Source: Prolixibacteraceae bacterium (GTDB lineage: Bacteria; Bacteroidota; Bacteroidia; Bacteroidales; Prolixibacteraceae). Taken from it: DNA of 5,092 nucleotides. The DNA lies in contig WRIQ01000105.1 in NCBI GenBank assembly GCA_009782655.1, forward strand, positions 1 to 5,092, in the 5' to 3' direction. The notes below the pieces were generated by a model, which searched no databases, was not told where the DNA came from, and saw nothing but the letters and a program-made list of their open reading frames with translations. Shown here piece by piece: positions 1 to 5,092 of the stretch. The position numbers and the translations under genes were made by a program. The first letter of the stretch is position 1. Each line of letters starts with the position of its first letter.

Positions 1-468
1 TTTTCTTTCGCGGCGAATTTGAGCAAGCTCAATCAAAATAGCGTGCGACAGTTCCAGCGCCAACGGCATGTAGTTGTCGGTATCTTTGCAGGCATACCCG
101 AGCATCATTCCCTGATCGCCCGCACCCTGTTCCAACCTATCGGTGCGCTCGACGCCGCGGTTTATATCCGGGCTTTGCTCGTGAATGGCCGACAAAACAC
201 CGCACGAATCTGCATCAAAACGGTATTCGGCTTTTGTGTAGCCTGTTTTCTGAATAACGCGGCGGGCCACTTCCTGCACATCCACATAGGCTTTTGATTT
301 AACCTCGCCGGCCACGATTACCTGTCCCGTGGTAACCAGCGTTTCAATAGCTACTTTCGATGCCGGATCGAATGCTAAAAACTGATCCAGCAATGCGTCG
401 GATATCTGATCGGCAACCTTGTCGGGGTGTCCTTCCGAAACAGATTCGCTTGTAAATAAATAACTCAT
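1..468 (-). CDS. metK: S-adenosylmethionine synthetase, N-terminal part (runs off the window)
   Basis: Cytosolic enzyme that makes S-adenosylmethionine from methionine and ATP, releasing phosphate and pyrophosphate. The first 156 codons are present, and the reading frame is open to base 1, so the C-terminal part lies outside the window. Visible family signatures are [13 protein letters not shown] at residues 5-17 (His14 and Asp16 match the catalytic His and Mg-binding Asp), Glu42 in the position of the K+ ligand, [12 protein letters not shown] at 84-95, QSPDINRGV at 98-106 in the mobile active-site loop, and the nucleotide-binding GAGDQG at 115-120. ATG at 468 is chosen because the conserved N-terminus starts right there, as in E. 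coli MetK. No Shine-Dalgarno is seen, which is usual in Bacteroidota. The gene has its own promoter and a SAM-II-like riboswitch in its leader, pointing to feedback by its product. Family identity is certain. The total length cannot be judged here. Confidence 0.97.
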   Translation of the reverse strand, partial: MSYLFTSESVSEGHPDKVADQISDALLDQFLAFDPASKVAIETLVTTGQVIVAGEVKSKAYVDVQEVARRVIQKTGYTKAEYRFDADSCGVLSAIHEQSPDINRGVERTDRLEQGAGDQGMMLGYACKDTDNYMPLALELSHAILIELAQIRRERK

Positions 469-486
469 CGTATAAAATAATTATTA

Positions 487-539
487 CCGGAAACCGGAGA
501 TTAAACAAATGGCTGCGGGACAGGGATTGATACAACAGT
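487..539 (-). promoter_or_regulatory. Candidate expression platform of the metK leader
   Basis: Lies between the SAM-II-like aptamer and the metK start. Seen directly on the minus strand: ACUGUU (539-534) is the exact complement of AACAGU (552-547) in the aptamer P2 3' strand, giving a 6-bp hairpin with a 7-nt loop. AUCAAUC (531-525) is the exact complement of GAUUGAU (583-577) in the P2 5' strand. The two pairings nest with each other and exclude P2. Further down, AAUCUC (502-497) can pair with GAGAUU (585-580), and CCGG-UUU-CCGG (497-487) forms a small hairpin before a U-rich stretch ahead of the start codon. I infer that these sequences switch between a SAM-free and a SAM-bound fold. Whether control is by termination or by translation cannot be decided, because there is no strong GC-rich terminator and no clear Shine-Dalgarno. 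Confidence 0.45.
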
Positions 540-545
540 AAAATC

Positions 546-597
546 GACTGTTTTAGCATTTTTTCCTGTGGTTGCAATCAATCTCAAATCCATCCAC
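546..597 (-). promoter_or_regulatory. SAM-II-type riboswitch aptamer upstream of metK
   Basis: SAM-binding RNA pseudoknot in the 5' leader of metK, about 80 nt before the start codon. Read on the minus strand, the SAM-II layout appears in order. P1 is GUGG (597-594) with CCAC (571-568). Loop L1 contains GAUUU (590-586), the U-rich stretch that forms base triples around SAM. P2 pairs GAUUGAUUGC (583-574) with GCUAAAACAGUC (557-546): C574-G557, G575-C556, U555 bulged, U576-A554, U577-A553, an internal A-rich mismatch, then G579-C550, U580-A549, U581-G548, A582-U547 and G583-C546. The conserved UUGCAA, A-rich linker and GCUAAAA are intact. In this class SAM binding stabilises the pseudoknot and lowers expression. 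One oddity is two extra nucleotides between P1 and GAUUU, with only four base pairs in P1. The position before a SAM-synthesis gene supports the call. I assigned it by eye, without a covariance-model score. Confidence 0.8.
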
Positions 598-608
598 GCA
601 GTGTGCCG

Positions 609-616
609 CAAAGTTA
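609..616 (-). promoter_or_regulatory. Bacteroidota -7 promoter box for metK
   Basis: TAACTTTG on the minus strand matches the TAnnTTTG element used by the primary sigma factor of Bacteroidota. Transcription would start near position 600-605, giving a leader of about 135 nt that begins just before the riboswitch P1 stem (597). That placement makes the box credible. I see no convincing -33 TTTG at the usual 19-22 nt spacing; the region there is A/T-rich. Confidence 0.6.
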
Positions 617-666
617 GTTTTCTTTTTCGAAATTATCTGTTTCCTGTGATAAAATTTTTGATACGG

Positions 667-697
667 AAAAAATAATTAAACTGAATCCGGGTTTAAT
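667..697 (-). terminator. Weak candidate rho-independent terminator after the PPIase gene
   Basis: On the minus strand, ATTAAAC (697-691) and GTTTAAT (681-675) form a perfect 7-bp stem with a 9-nt loop. TA and six T residues (672-667) follow at once. It lies about 70 nt past the PPIase stop codon and before the metK promoter, where a terminator is expected. The stem is AT-rich, so it may be weak or may act together with the larger inverted repeat just upstream. Confidence 0.45.
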
Positions 698-699
698 GC

Positions 700-743
700 C
701 ACACAGCGTTCGTCACACTTGTTTCATCTTTCAACGCTGTGTG
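700..743. repeat. 11-bp perfect inverted repeat between the PPIase gene and metK
   Basis: CACACAGCGTT (700-710) and AACGCTGTGTG (733-743) are exact reverse complements separated by 22 nt. In the PPIase transcript this would be a stable 11-bp stem starting 22 nt past the stop codon. No T-run follows it directly, so it is not a classical terminator alone. It may protect the mRNA 3' end or assist the T-tailed hairpin at 667-697. A protein-binding palindrome is less likely given the long spacer. Confidence 0.55.
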
Positions 744-764
744 TTTCCTGTCGGTCAGAATCGC

Positions 765-1583
765 CTATTTCTCCATTTTCATACGCATTTTCACATTTTT
801 CACCGGCCTGTCGGCGGCGGCGGTTTCAACGGCGGCAATTTTGTCGATGACATCGAGCCCCTCCACCACCTCGCCGAAAACGGTGTAGTTGTCATCCAGA
901 TGGGGCGTGCCGCCAACTGTTGAATATGCTTCTCTCTGTTCCGGAGTGAGCGTATATTTTGGCGTGGCTTCGAAAATGCTGTCGGCGACGATTTGAAACT
1001 TGTAGATTCTTTCCTGAAAAGCGGTTTGATCATTTTGTCGCAGTTGATTCATTTCCTGCTGGTGCGGCATGAAGAGCTCGCGGAGAATATCCTGCTTCTG
1101 CGCATTCTGTTTTTGCATTTCGATTGTGTCCAAACGTCCCGAGCTGAGAACTTCGCCCTGAACAATATAAAACTGGGAACCGCTCGATTCTTTTTCGGGA
1201 TTTACCTGATCGCCCATTCGTGCAGCGGCGAGGGCTCCTTTTTTGTGAAAAAGTCCCGGGACAAATTCGGCGGGAATGGTATATCCGGGGCTGCCATTTC
1301 CCAGTTGCTGCCCTTCGACAGCGTTTTTAGATTGAGGATCGCCGCCCTGAATCATGAATTTTTTGATCACGCGATGGAAAAGCAAGTCGTTGTAAAAACC
1401 TTCGCTAACCAGCTTTTTGAAATTGTCGCGGTGCTGGGGCGTTTCGTCGTACAACCTGACTTTTATTATTCCGTAATCGGTTTCTATGATTACAATATTG
1501 CTGTTGGCAGTCTTGGACGAACTGCTGCATGAAATTACGCAGATAAGAAGCGCAATAACAAGAAAATAAATAAGTTGCTTCAT
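765..1583 (-). CDS. Lipoprotein cyclophilin-type peptidyl-prolyl cis-trans isomerase
   Basis: Enzyme of 272 residues catalysing cis-trans isomerisation of X-Pro bonds, predicted to act as a folding helper in the periplasm. Residues 1-19 form a lipoprotein signal: Lys3, a hydrophobic stretch, then lipobox VISC with Cys19 as the lipidated residue. A Ser-rich tether follows without the acidic residues that mark surface lipoproteins in this phylum, so an inward-facing anchor is inferred. The cyclophilin core starts near residue 30. It shows FHRVIKKFMIQGGDP at 69-83 (Arg71 and Gln79 match catalytic Arg55 and Gln63 of human CypA), GALAAARMG at 116-124, GSQFYI at 135-140, and HLDDNYTVFGEVVEGLDVID at 228-247. 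Human CypA Trp121 is replaced by His228, as in many bacterial forms. About 75 residues (146-220), rich in Gln and charged residues, are inserted between two core strands. The ATG at 1583 is chosen because the signal begins there. A TATATTTG box lies 24 nt upstream. The family call is firm; the substrates are unknown. Confidence 0.95.
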   Translation of the reverse strand: MKQLIYFLVIALLICVISCSSSSKTANSNIVIIETDYGIIKVRLYDETPQHRDNFKKLVSEGFYNDLLFHRVIKKFMIQGGDPQSKNAVEGQQLGNGSPGYTIPAEFVPGLFHKKGALAAARMGDQVNPEKESSGSQFYIVQGEVLSSGRLDTIEMQKQNAQKQDILRELFMPHQQEMNQLRQNDQTAFQERIYKFQIVADSIFEATPKYTLTPEQREAYSTVGGTPHLDDNYTVFGEVVEGLDVIDKIAAVETAAADRPVKNVKMRMKMEK

Positions 1584-1606
1584 TTTATACTCTTTAAATT
1601 TTGTTG

Positions 1607-1614
1607 CAAATATA
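1607..1614 (-). promoter_or_regulatory. Bacteroidota -7 promoter box for the PPIase gene
   Basis: TATATTTG on the minus strand fits TAnnTTTG exactly. Transcription would start near 1600, leaving a short leader of about 15-20 nt before the ATG at 1583. That leader contains AAAGAG about 6 nt ahead of the start codon, a weak Shine-Dalgarno resemblance. A -33 element is not clear; GTTTCC lies roughly where it should be and is part of the imperfect inverted repeat at 1628-1654. Confidence 0.6.
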
Positions 1615-1627
1615 GTGAAAATTGAGA

Positions 1628-1654
1628 GGAAACGGGAGCTTGCCCGCAGTTTCC
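1628..1654. repeat. Imperfect inverted repeat upstream of the PPIase promoter
   Basis: GGAAACGGG (1628-1636) and CCC-GCA-GTTTCC (1643-1654) pair as 6 bp plus 3 bp around a 6-nt loop, with a 3-nt bulge (GCA) on one side. It sits just upstream of the -7 box, across the -33 region of the PPIase promoter, and is a GC-rich island in AT-rich DNA. It could be an operator or simply chance structure. No function can be assigned. Confidence 0.35.
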
Positions 1655-1779
1655 CGAACGCATCCTAAATATATAAATACACGTTTTTTATAAAACGAAA
1701 ACAAATATACTTACAATATCTTTTCGAAAGATTTAACTAAAATAGGCGTATTATTTCGCCGATTCAATAGAAAACGGTT

Positions 1780-1787
1780 TATTTTTG
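1780..1787 (+). promoter_or_regulatory. Bacteroidota -7 promoter box for the deaminase operon
   Basis: TATTTTTG matches TAnnTTTG and predicts transcription from about 1792-1795, a leader of about 40 nt before the ATG at 1834. The -33 region (about 1754-1758) reads TTTCG, an imperfect match. Five-base inverted arms, CGGTT (1775-1779) and AACCG (1789-1793), closely flank the box, which could mark an operator. This would be the promoter for the deaminase, the protease and probably the alpha-galactosidase. Confidence 0.55.
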
Positions 1788-1798
1788 TAACCGCATAA

Positions 1799-1821
1799 AA
1801 ATATGAATAACCTGCATATTT
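1799..1821 (+). repeat. Leader hairpin before the deaminase start
   Basis: AAATATG (1799-1805) and CATATTT (1815-1821) are perfect 7-base complements with a 9-nt loop, ending 12 nt before the ATG at 1834. The stem is AT-rich and therefore weak. It may modulate access to the start codon, but chance is a fair alternative in such AT-rich DNA. Confidence 0.35.
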
Positions 1822-1833
1822 CAGCAAAAACAC

Positions 1834-2292
1834 ATGGAAGATAAAAAACAGACCCTGCTCGACAAGCGGTATTTAAAAATGGCAGCCATCTGGTCGCTAA
1901 ACTCATATTGCAAACGGCGCAAAGTGGGTGCACTGCTGGTAAAAGATAAAATGATAATTTCCGACGGATACAACGGAACGCCATCGGGATTCGAGAATGT
2001 GTGCGAAGACGAAAACTTCAGGACAAAACCTTATGTTCTTCATGCCGAGGCCAATGCCATCACTAAAGTGGCCAAATCGAGTAACAGCAGCGAGAACGCC
2101 ACTTTGTATGTAACTTCGTCGCCCTGCGTCGAATGTTCGAAACTCATCATCCAAGCGGGAATCAGGAGGGTTGTTTTTACCGAAAATTATCATACCGACG
2201 ACGGCGTTAATTTATTGATACGCGCAGGAATTGAAGTAAAAAATGTAGGAATCGACTTATCGTCACTAAAAGAGGAACATGAAGAAATATAA
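1834..2292 (+). CDS. Deoxycytidylate (dCMP) deaminase, zinc-dependent
   Basis: Cytosolic enzyme of 152 residues that deaminates dCMP to dUMP, feeding thymidylate synthase. It belongs to the ComEB/dCMP deaminase branch of the cytidine deaminase fold. Zinc site: His70 in HAEANAI (70-76) with Glu72 as proton shuttle, and Cys98 and Cys101 in SPCVEC (96-101). GYNGTPSGF at 45-53 matches the nucleotide-binding loop that separates dCMP deaminases from tRNA adenosine or cytidine deaminases. The length is typical for the family. The ATG at 1834 lies just ahead of the first conserved helix. It has no Shine-Dalgarno, but a -7 box lies 47 nt upstream. The last 14 bp overlap the start of the protease gene, so co-transcription and perhaps translational coupling are likely. 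Allosteric control by dCTP/dTTP occurs in some relatives and cannot be judged here. Confidence 0.93.
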   Translation: MEDKKQTLLDKRYLKMAAIWSLNSYCKRRKVGALLVKDKMIISDGYNGTPSGFENVCEDENFRTKPYVLHAEANAITKVAKSSNSSENATLYVTSSPCVECSKLIIQAGIRRVVFTENYHTDDGVNLLIRAGIEVKNVGIDLSSLKEEHEEI

Positions 2293-3892
2293 TATTTATA
2301 TACCTGTGCTACTGGCTGTCGCCATGATTGCGGGATTGTTTTTGGGAAACATGCTGGGGCGCAAAAGCCAACCTGTATACAACGGCTCCAGAATGACAGT
2401 CGGCAATAAACTCAACATCACCCTTGATCTGATCGACAAGAAATATGTTGACAAGGTTGAGAGCAAGAAGATCATCGAGAAAACCATTCCCCAGATGCTC
2501 GAAAATCTTGATCCGCACAGTAGCTACATTCCCGCCAAATATATGCAGGAAGTGGAAGAGGAGATGCGGGGCAACTTTTCGGGTATCGGCGTTCGGTTTT
2601 CCATTCAGGAAGATTCGGTGGTAGTTATCGCTGTTATTTCGGGCGGCCCTTCTGAAAACGTGGGCGTCATGCAGGGCGACCGCATTGTGATGGTTGACGA
2701 TACGCTTATTGCTGGTGTGGGCGTGAAGGATGAGCGGGTGCTGAAGCTTCTTCGCGGAATAAAAGGTACCCGAGTGCGCACCAAAAACTACCGCCGCGGA
2801 TTTCCCGAATTGTTGGAATTTGAAATCACGCGCGGCGACATTCCTCTCACCAGCATCGACGTTTCGTATATGATTGACGAAGAGACCGGCTTCGTCAAGA
2901 TAGGGCGTTTTTCGGAACAAACCTATTCCGAGTTTAAAGACAGCATGGACACACTGATTGGCAAAGGCGCAGAAAAAGTGATTATCGACTTGCGGAGCAA
3001 TCAGGGAGGATCCCTTACGGCGGTGGTGCGCATGGTCGACGAGTTCCTTGAGGCGGGCGAACCCATATTGATTACGCGCGGAAAATCGCAACCTGAAAAA
3101 ATTTACAACGCCTCGGACAGAAATGCTTATGCAAATATAAATGTGATTATCCTCATCGACGAGTTTTCCGCATCGGCAAGCGAGATTATGGCCGGCGCCA
3201 TTCAGGATAACGACCGCGGAATTATCGTCGGACGGCGCTCATTCGGCAAAGGGCTTGTGCAGGAACAAACATCGTTTTCTGACGGATCGGCCATCCGCCT
3301 GACCGTAGCACGCTACTACACGCCCAGCGGACGCTGCATTCAGAAACCCTACACCGAAGGAAACGACAAATATTCGGAAGACCTGTACATGCGCCTCCTC
3401 CATGGCGAGATGCTCAATGCCGACAGCATTCACTTTGCCGACTCGCTGAAATATTATACCAAGAACGGACGCCTCGTTTATGGCGGCGGCGGCATCATGC
3501 CCGATATTTTTGTTCCCGCCGACACCACCGGACGCTCCGATTATTACGTGAAAATACATCAACAAAGGCTAAATTACCAGTTTGCATTCCAGTATTCGGA
3601 TCAAAACCGCGAAACACTCAAAAAACTGGGAACCGCACAAGCCATTGAAAAATGGCTTGACAACCAGAATATTATGGATATATTTATCAGGTATGCTGAA
3701 AGCAAAGGCGTTCCATACAGCGAGGAGGGAATGAGGCTGTCGGGCGAAATAATAAAAACGCAGGTAAAAGCCAACATCGCCCAAAATATTTTGGGCGAAG
3801 AAGGATTTTATCCCATCATCCAGCAAATTGACAAAACGCTGCTGAAAGCCATTGACATATCGCGCCAAAATTTATTGGAGGACAACCTGTGA
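2279..3892 (+). CDS. Carboxy-terminal processing protease, peptidase family S41 with PDZ domain
   Basis: Envelope serine protease of 537 residues that cleaves proteins near their C-termini. Residues 5-26 form an uncleaved membrane anchor or signal (no clear signal peptidase site), so the body should be periplasmic. An N-terminal helical segment (about 40-85) leads to a PDZ domain (about 88-180) with GIGVRFS at 102-108 and a GGPSENVGVMQGDRIVMVD stretch at 122-140. In the catalytic part, DLRSNQGG (237-244) is the oxyanion segment, SASASEIMAGAIQD (297-310) holds nucleophile Ser299, and FGKGLVQ (322-328) holds general base Lys324 with Gln328. The 25-residue Ser-Lys spacing matches E. coli Prc. 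GGGGIMPDI (402-410) and a helical extension to the C-terminus are characteristic of Bacteroidota members. The segment usually reading NPGG has Gln242 instead of Pro. The ATG at 2279 overlaps the deaminase gene and has AGAGGA only 2 nt ahead of it. Its substrates are unknown. Confidence 0.95.
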   Translation: MKKYNIYIPVLLAVAMIAGLFLGNMLGRKSQPVYNGSRMTVGNKLNITLDLIDKKYVDKVESKKIIEKTIPQMLENLDPHSSYIPAKYMQEVEEEMRGNFSGIGVRFSIQEDSVVVIAVISGGPSENVGVMQGDRIVMVDDTLIAGVGVKDERVLKLLRGIKGTRVRTKNYRRGFPELLEFEITRGDIPLTSIDVSYMIDEETGFVKIGRFSEQTYSEFKDSMDTLIGKGAEKVIIDLRSNQGGSLTAVVRMVDEFLEAGEPILITRGKSQPEKIYNASDRNAYANINVIILIDEFSASASEIMAGAIQDNDRGIIVGRRSFGKGLVQEQTSFSDGSAIRLTVARYYTPSGRCIQKPYTEGNDKYSEDLYMRLLHGEMLNADSIHFADSLKYYTKNGRLVYGGGGIMPDIFVPADTTGRSDYYVKIHQQRLNYQFAFQYSDQNRETLKKLGTAQAIEKWLDNQNIMDIFIRYAESKGVPYSEEGMRLSGEIIKTQVKANIAQNILGEEGFYPIIQQIDKTLLKAIDISRQNLLEDNL

Positions 3893-3916
3893 TTGAAAAA
3901 CCATAAACCTGTTACC

Positions 3917-5092
3917 ATGAAACTATCTGTAAAACAAATGATGCTTTCGGGCGCGATTTTTTTCGCAGCTTCCGTCGTTGCGACCGCCCAAACCGTCATC
4001 TCCATTGAGACACAGCGCAATGCCATGGCATTTCAAGTTGAACAAAACAACGACTTGAATATGATCTACTACGGGAAGAAACTCTCGTCGGCAGAGAGCT
4101 ATCGCGAAATAAACGCGCAATTCGGAGCGCGCAACTCTGCCGATTATACAAAAATGCTGACGTCGGCATACACATCGTCGGGGTCGCGCAACCTTGTAGA
4201 ACCGGCCATAGCCGTGACCCACGCCGACGGCAACAACTCTTTGGACTTGAAATATGTAAGCCACGAAATAAAAAAAGAGAAAGCGGGCGTCGAGATTTTG
4301 AAAATTTCATTGAAAGACCCTGTTTACGCTTTTGAGGTGGATTTATTTTACAAATCATTTTTCGAAGAAGACATGATTGAGCAATGGAGCGTTATCCGAC
4401 ACAGCGAAAAAGGCGCCGTCACCCTGCACAAATATGCGTCGGCCAACCTGACGTTGAGGGAAAACAGCTATTGGCTGCGTCACTATCACGGCGACTGGGC
4501 CAAAGAGATGCAGGCCGAAGAGGATAAGCTCGCGCATGGCATCAAAACGCTTGACACAAAATTGGGTGCGCGCGCCAACCTTTTCCAGCCGCCGTCGTTC
4601 ATGGTTTCCATTGACAAGCCGGCCACCGAAGATGAGGGCGCGGTGCTGTTCGGCTCGTTGGAGTGGAGCGGCAATTTCAAAATCGATTTTGAAGTCGACC
4701 CCACCGGCAATCTCCGCATCATCCCGGGAATTAACAATTTTGCTTCCGATTACAGCCTCAAATCCGGTGCGGAATTTGAAACGCCGCCTTTTGTGCACAC
4801 GCTGTCGCACGAAGGAAAGGGAAGAGCCAGCCGCAATTTTCATGATTGGGCCCGCAAACACAAAATCCTCGACGGCATGGGCGAAAGGCTCACACTGCTG
4901 AATAACTGGGAAGCCACCTATTTCGATTTCGATGAAAAGAAACTGACCGAATTGCTGAAGGATACCAAAAAGCTGGGCGTCGATCTTTTTCTGCTCGACG
5001 ACGGATGGTTTGCCAACAAATATCCGCGCAACAACGACCGCGCAGGCTTGGGCGACTGGCAGGAGAATAAGACCAAATTGCCCAGCGGAATC
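3917..5092 (+). CDS. Secreted alpha-galactosidase, glycoside hydrolase family 36, N-terminal part (runs off the window)
   Basis: Hydrolyses terminal alpha-1,6-linked galactose, as in raffinose, melibiose or galactomannan side chains. The first 392 codons are present, of about 720-740 usual in the family. A signal peptide covers about residues 1-25 (Lys2 and Lys6, hydrophobic core, cleavage suggested at ATA-QT), so a periplasmic or exported enzyme is expected. The N-terminal beta-sandwich domain fills about 30-310, including EPAIAV (95-100), LDLKYVSHEI (109-118), HGDW (191-194) and HGIKTLDTKLG (207-217). The catalytic barrel starts with LNNWEATYFDFDE (328-340), followed by FLLDDGWF (358-365), whose Asp pair 360/361 binds galactose in GH36 enzymes, and LGDW (378-381). 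The nucleophile and acid/base lie beyond the window. The ATG at 3917 is chosen for the signal peptide; a TTG at 3893 is possible but less likely. The gene starts 24 bp after the protease stop, without a separate promoter, suggesting read-through. No SusC/SusD genes are in view. Confidence 0.93.
   Translation, partial: MKLSVKQMMLSGAIFFAASVVATAQTVISIETQRNAMAFQVEQNNDLNMIYYGKKLSSAESYREINAQFGARNSADYTKMLTSAYTSSGSRNLVEPAIAVTHADGNNSLDLKYVSHEIKKEKAGVEILKISLKDPVYAFEVDLFYKSFFEEDMIEQWSVIRHSEKGAVTLHKYASANLTLRENSYWLRHYHGDWAKEMQAEEDKLAHGIKTLDTKLGARANLFQPPSFMVSIDKPATEDEGAVLFGSLEWSGNFKIDFEVDPTGNLRIIPGINNFASDYSLKSGAEFETPPFVHTLSHEGKGRASRNFHDWARKHKILDGMGERLTLLNNWEATYFDFDEKKLTELLKDTKKLGVDLFLLDDGWFANKYPRNNDRAGLGDWQENKTKLPSGI

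Noticed and set aside
344..577. A 77-codon minus-strand open frame covering the metK leader, a possible leader peptide gene.
   Set aside because: It spans both the riboswitch and the start of metK in another frame. The RNA structure explains the leader better, and the product has no recognisable features.
563..751. Repeated TTCCTGTG (563-570 and 641-648, with a partial copy at 745-751), considered as a possible regulator site.
   Set aside because: The first copy is explained by the aptamer. The spacing is irregular and eight bases is too short to be convincing without other copies.
993..1532. A 179-codon plus-strand open frame opposite the PPIase gene.
   Set aside because: It lies wholly antisense to a clear cyclophilin gene, and its translation resembles no known family. 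It is a shadow of the real gene.
1745..1760. GGCG...CGCC dyad in the intergenic region, considered as a terminator or operator.
   Set aside because: Only four base pairs with an 8-nt loop and no T-run in a terminator position.
1803..1844. A 13-codon reading frame (ATG at 1803, TAA at 1842-1844) overlapping the deaminase start, possibly an upstream regulatory peptide.
   Set aside because: It has no ribosome binding site, no telling codon run such as repeated regulatory codons, and its ATG lies inside the leader hairpin. Short frames like this are expected by chance.
2309..3091. A 260-codon minus-strand open frame opposite the S41 protease.
   Set aside because: The plus-strand frame carries the PDZ and S41 motifs. 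The antisense product is His- and Phe-rich with no recognisable domain, as is common in shadow frames.
4355..4861. A 168-codon minus-strand open frame, and a 121-codon plus-strand frame at 4536-4901, within the GH36 gene.
   Set aside because: Both overlap the continuous GH36 frame, which has clear family motifs throughout. The alternatives have low-complexity, Arg/Ser-rich or unrecognisable products.

Overview
The window looks like chromosomal DNA from a member of the Bacteroidota, probably Bacteroidales. Three things point there. Upstream regions carry TAnnTTTG boxes, the -7 element typical of this phylum, and mostly lack Shine-Dalgarno sequences. The secreted proteins are of Bacteroidota type: a lipoprotein cyclophilin with an insertion, an S41 protease with a GGGGIMPDI motif and a long C-terminal extension, and an exported GH36 alpha-galactosidase. 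All five genes resemble known families. I see no mobile element, CRISPR array, tRNA or rRNA.

Left part, minus strand. The 5' portion of metK (S-adenosylmethionine synthetase, cut by the window edge) occupies 1-468. Its roughly 135-nt leader contains the most notable feature of the window: a SAM-II-type riboswitch aptamer at 546-597. It begins only about 11 nt past a TAACTTTG -7 box (609-616). Sequence just downstream (525-539) can pair with both strands of the aptamer pseudoknot, so it is a plausible switching region. This suggests that the enzyme making SAM is repressed by SAM. The 296-bp gap at 469-764 also holds a weak candidate terminator (667-697) and an 11-bp inverted repeat (700-743), both just past the end of the next gene. 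That gene, at 765-1583 on the minus strand, encodes a lipoprotein peptidyl-prolyl isomerase with its own TATATTTG -7 box.

Middle, 1584-1833. This is a 250-bp AT-rich divergent intergenic region with a -7 box for each flanking gene and some small inverted repeats, but no gene.

Right part, plus strand. A deoxycytidylate deaminase (1834-2292) overlaps by 14 bp with a carboxy-terminal processing protease of family S41 (2279-3892). The 5' portion of a secreted GH36 alpha-galactosidase (3917-5092, cut by the window edge) follows after 24 bp. The spacing suggests one transcription unit, although the functions (dTMP precursor supply, envelope proteolysis, oligosaccharide hydrolysis) have no obvious common pathway.

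No undescribed protein system is visible. The RNA leader of metK is what most deserves a second look.
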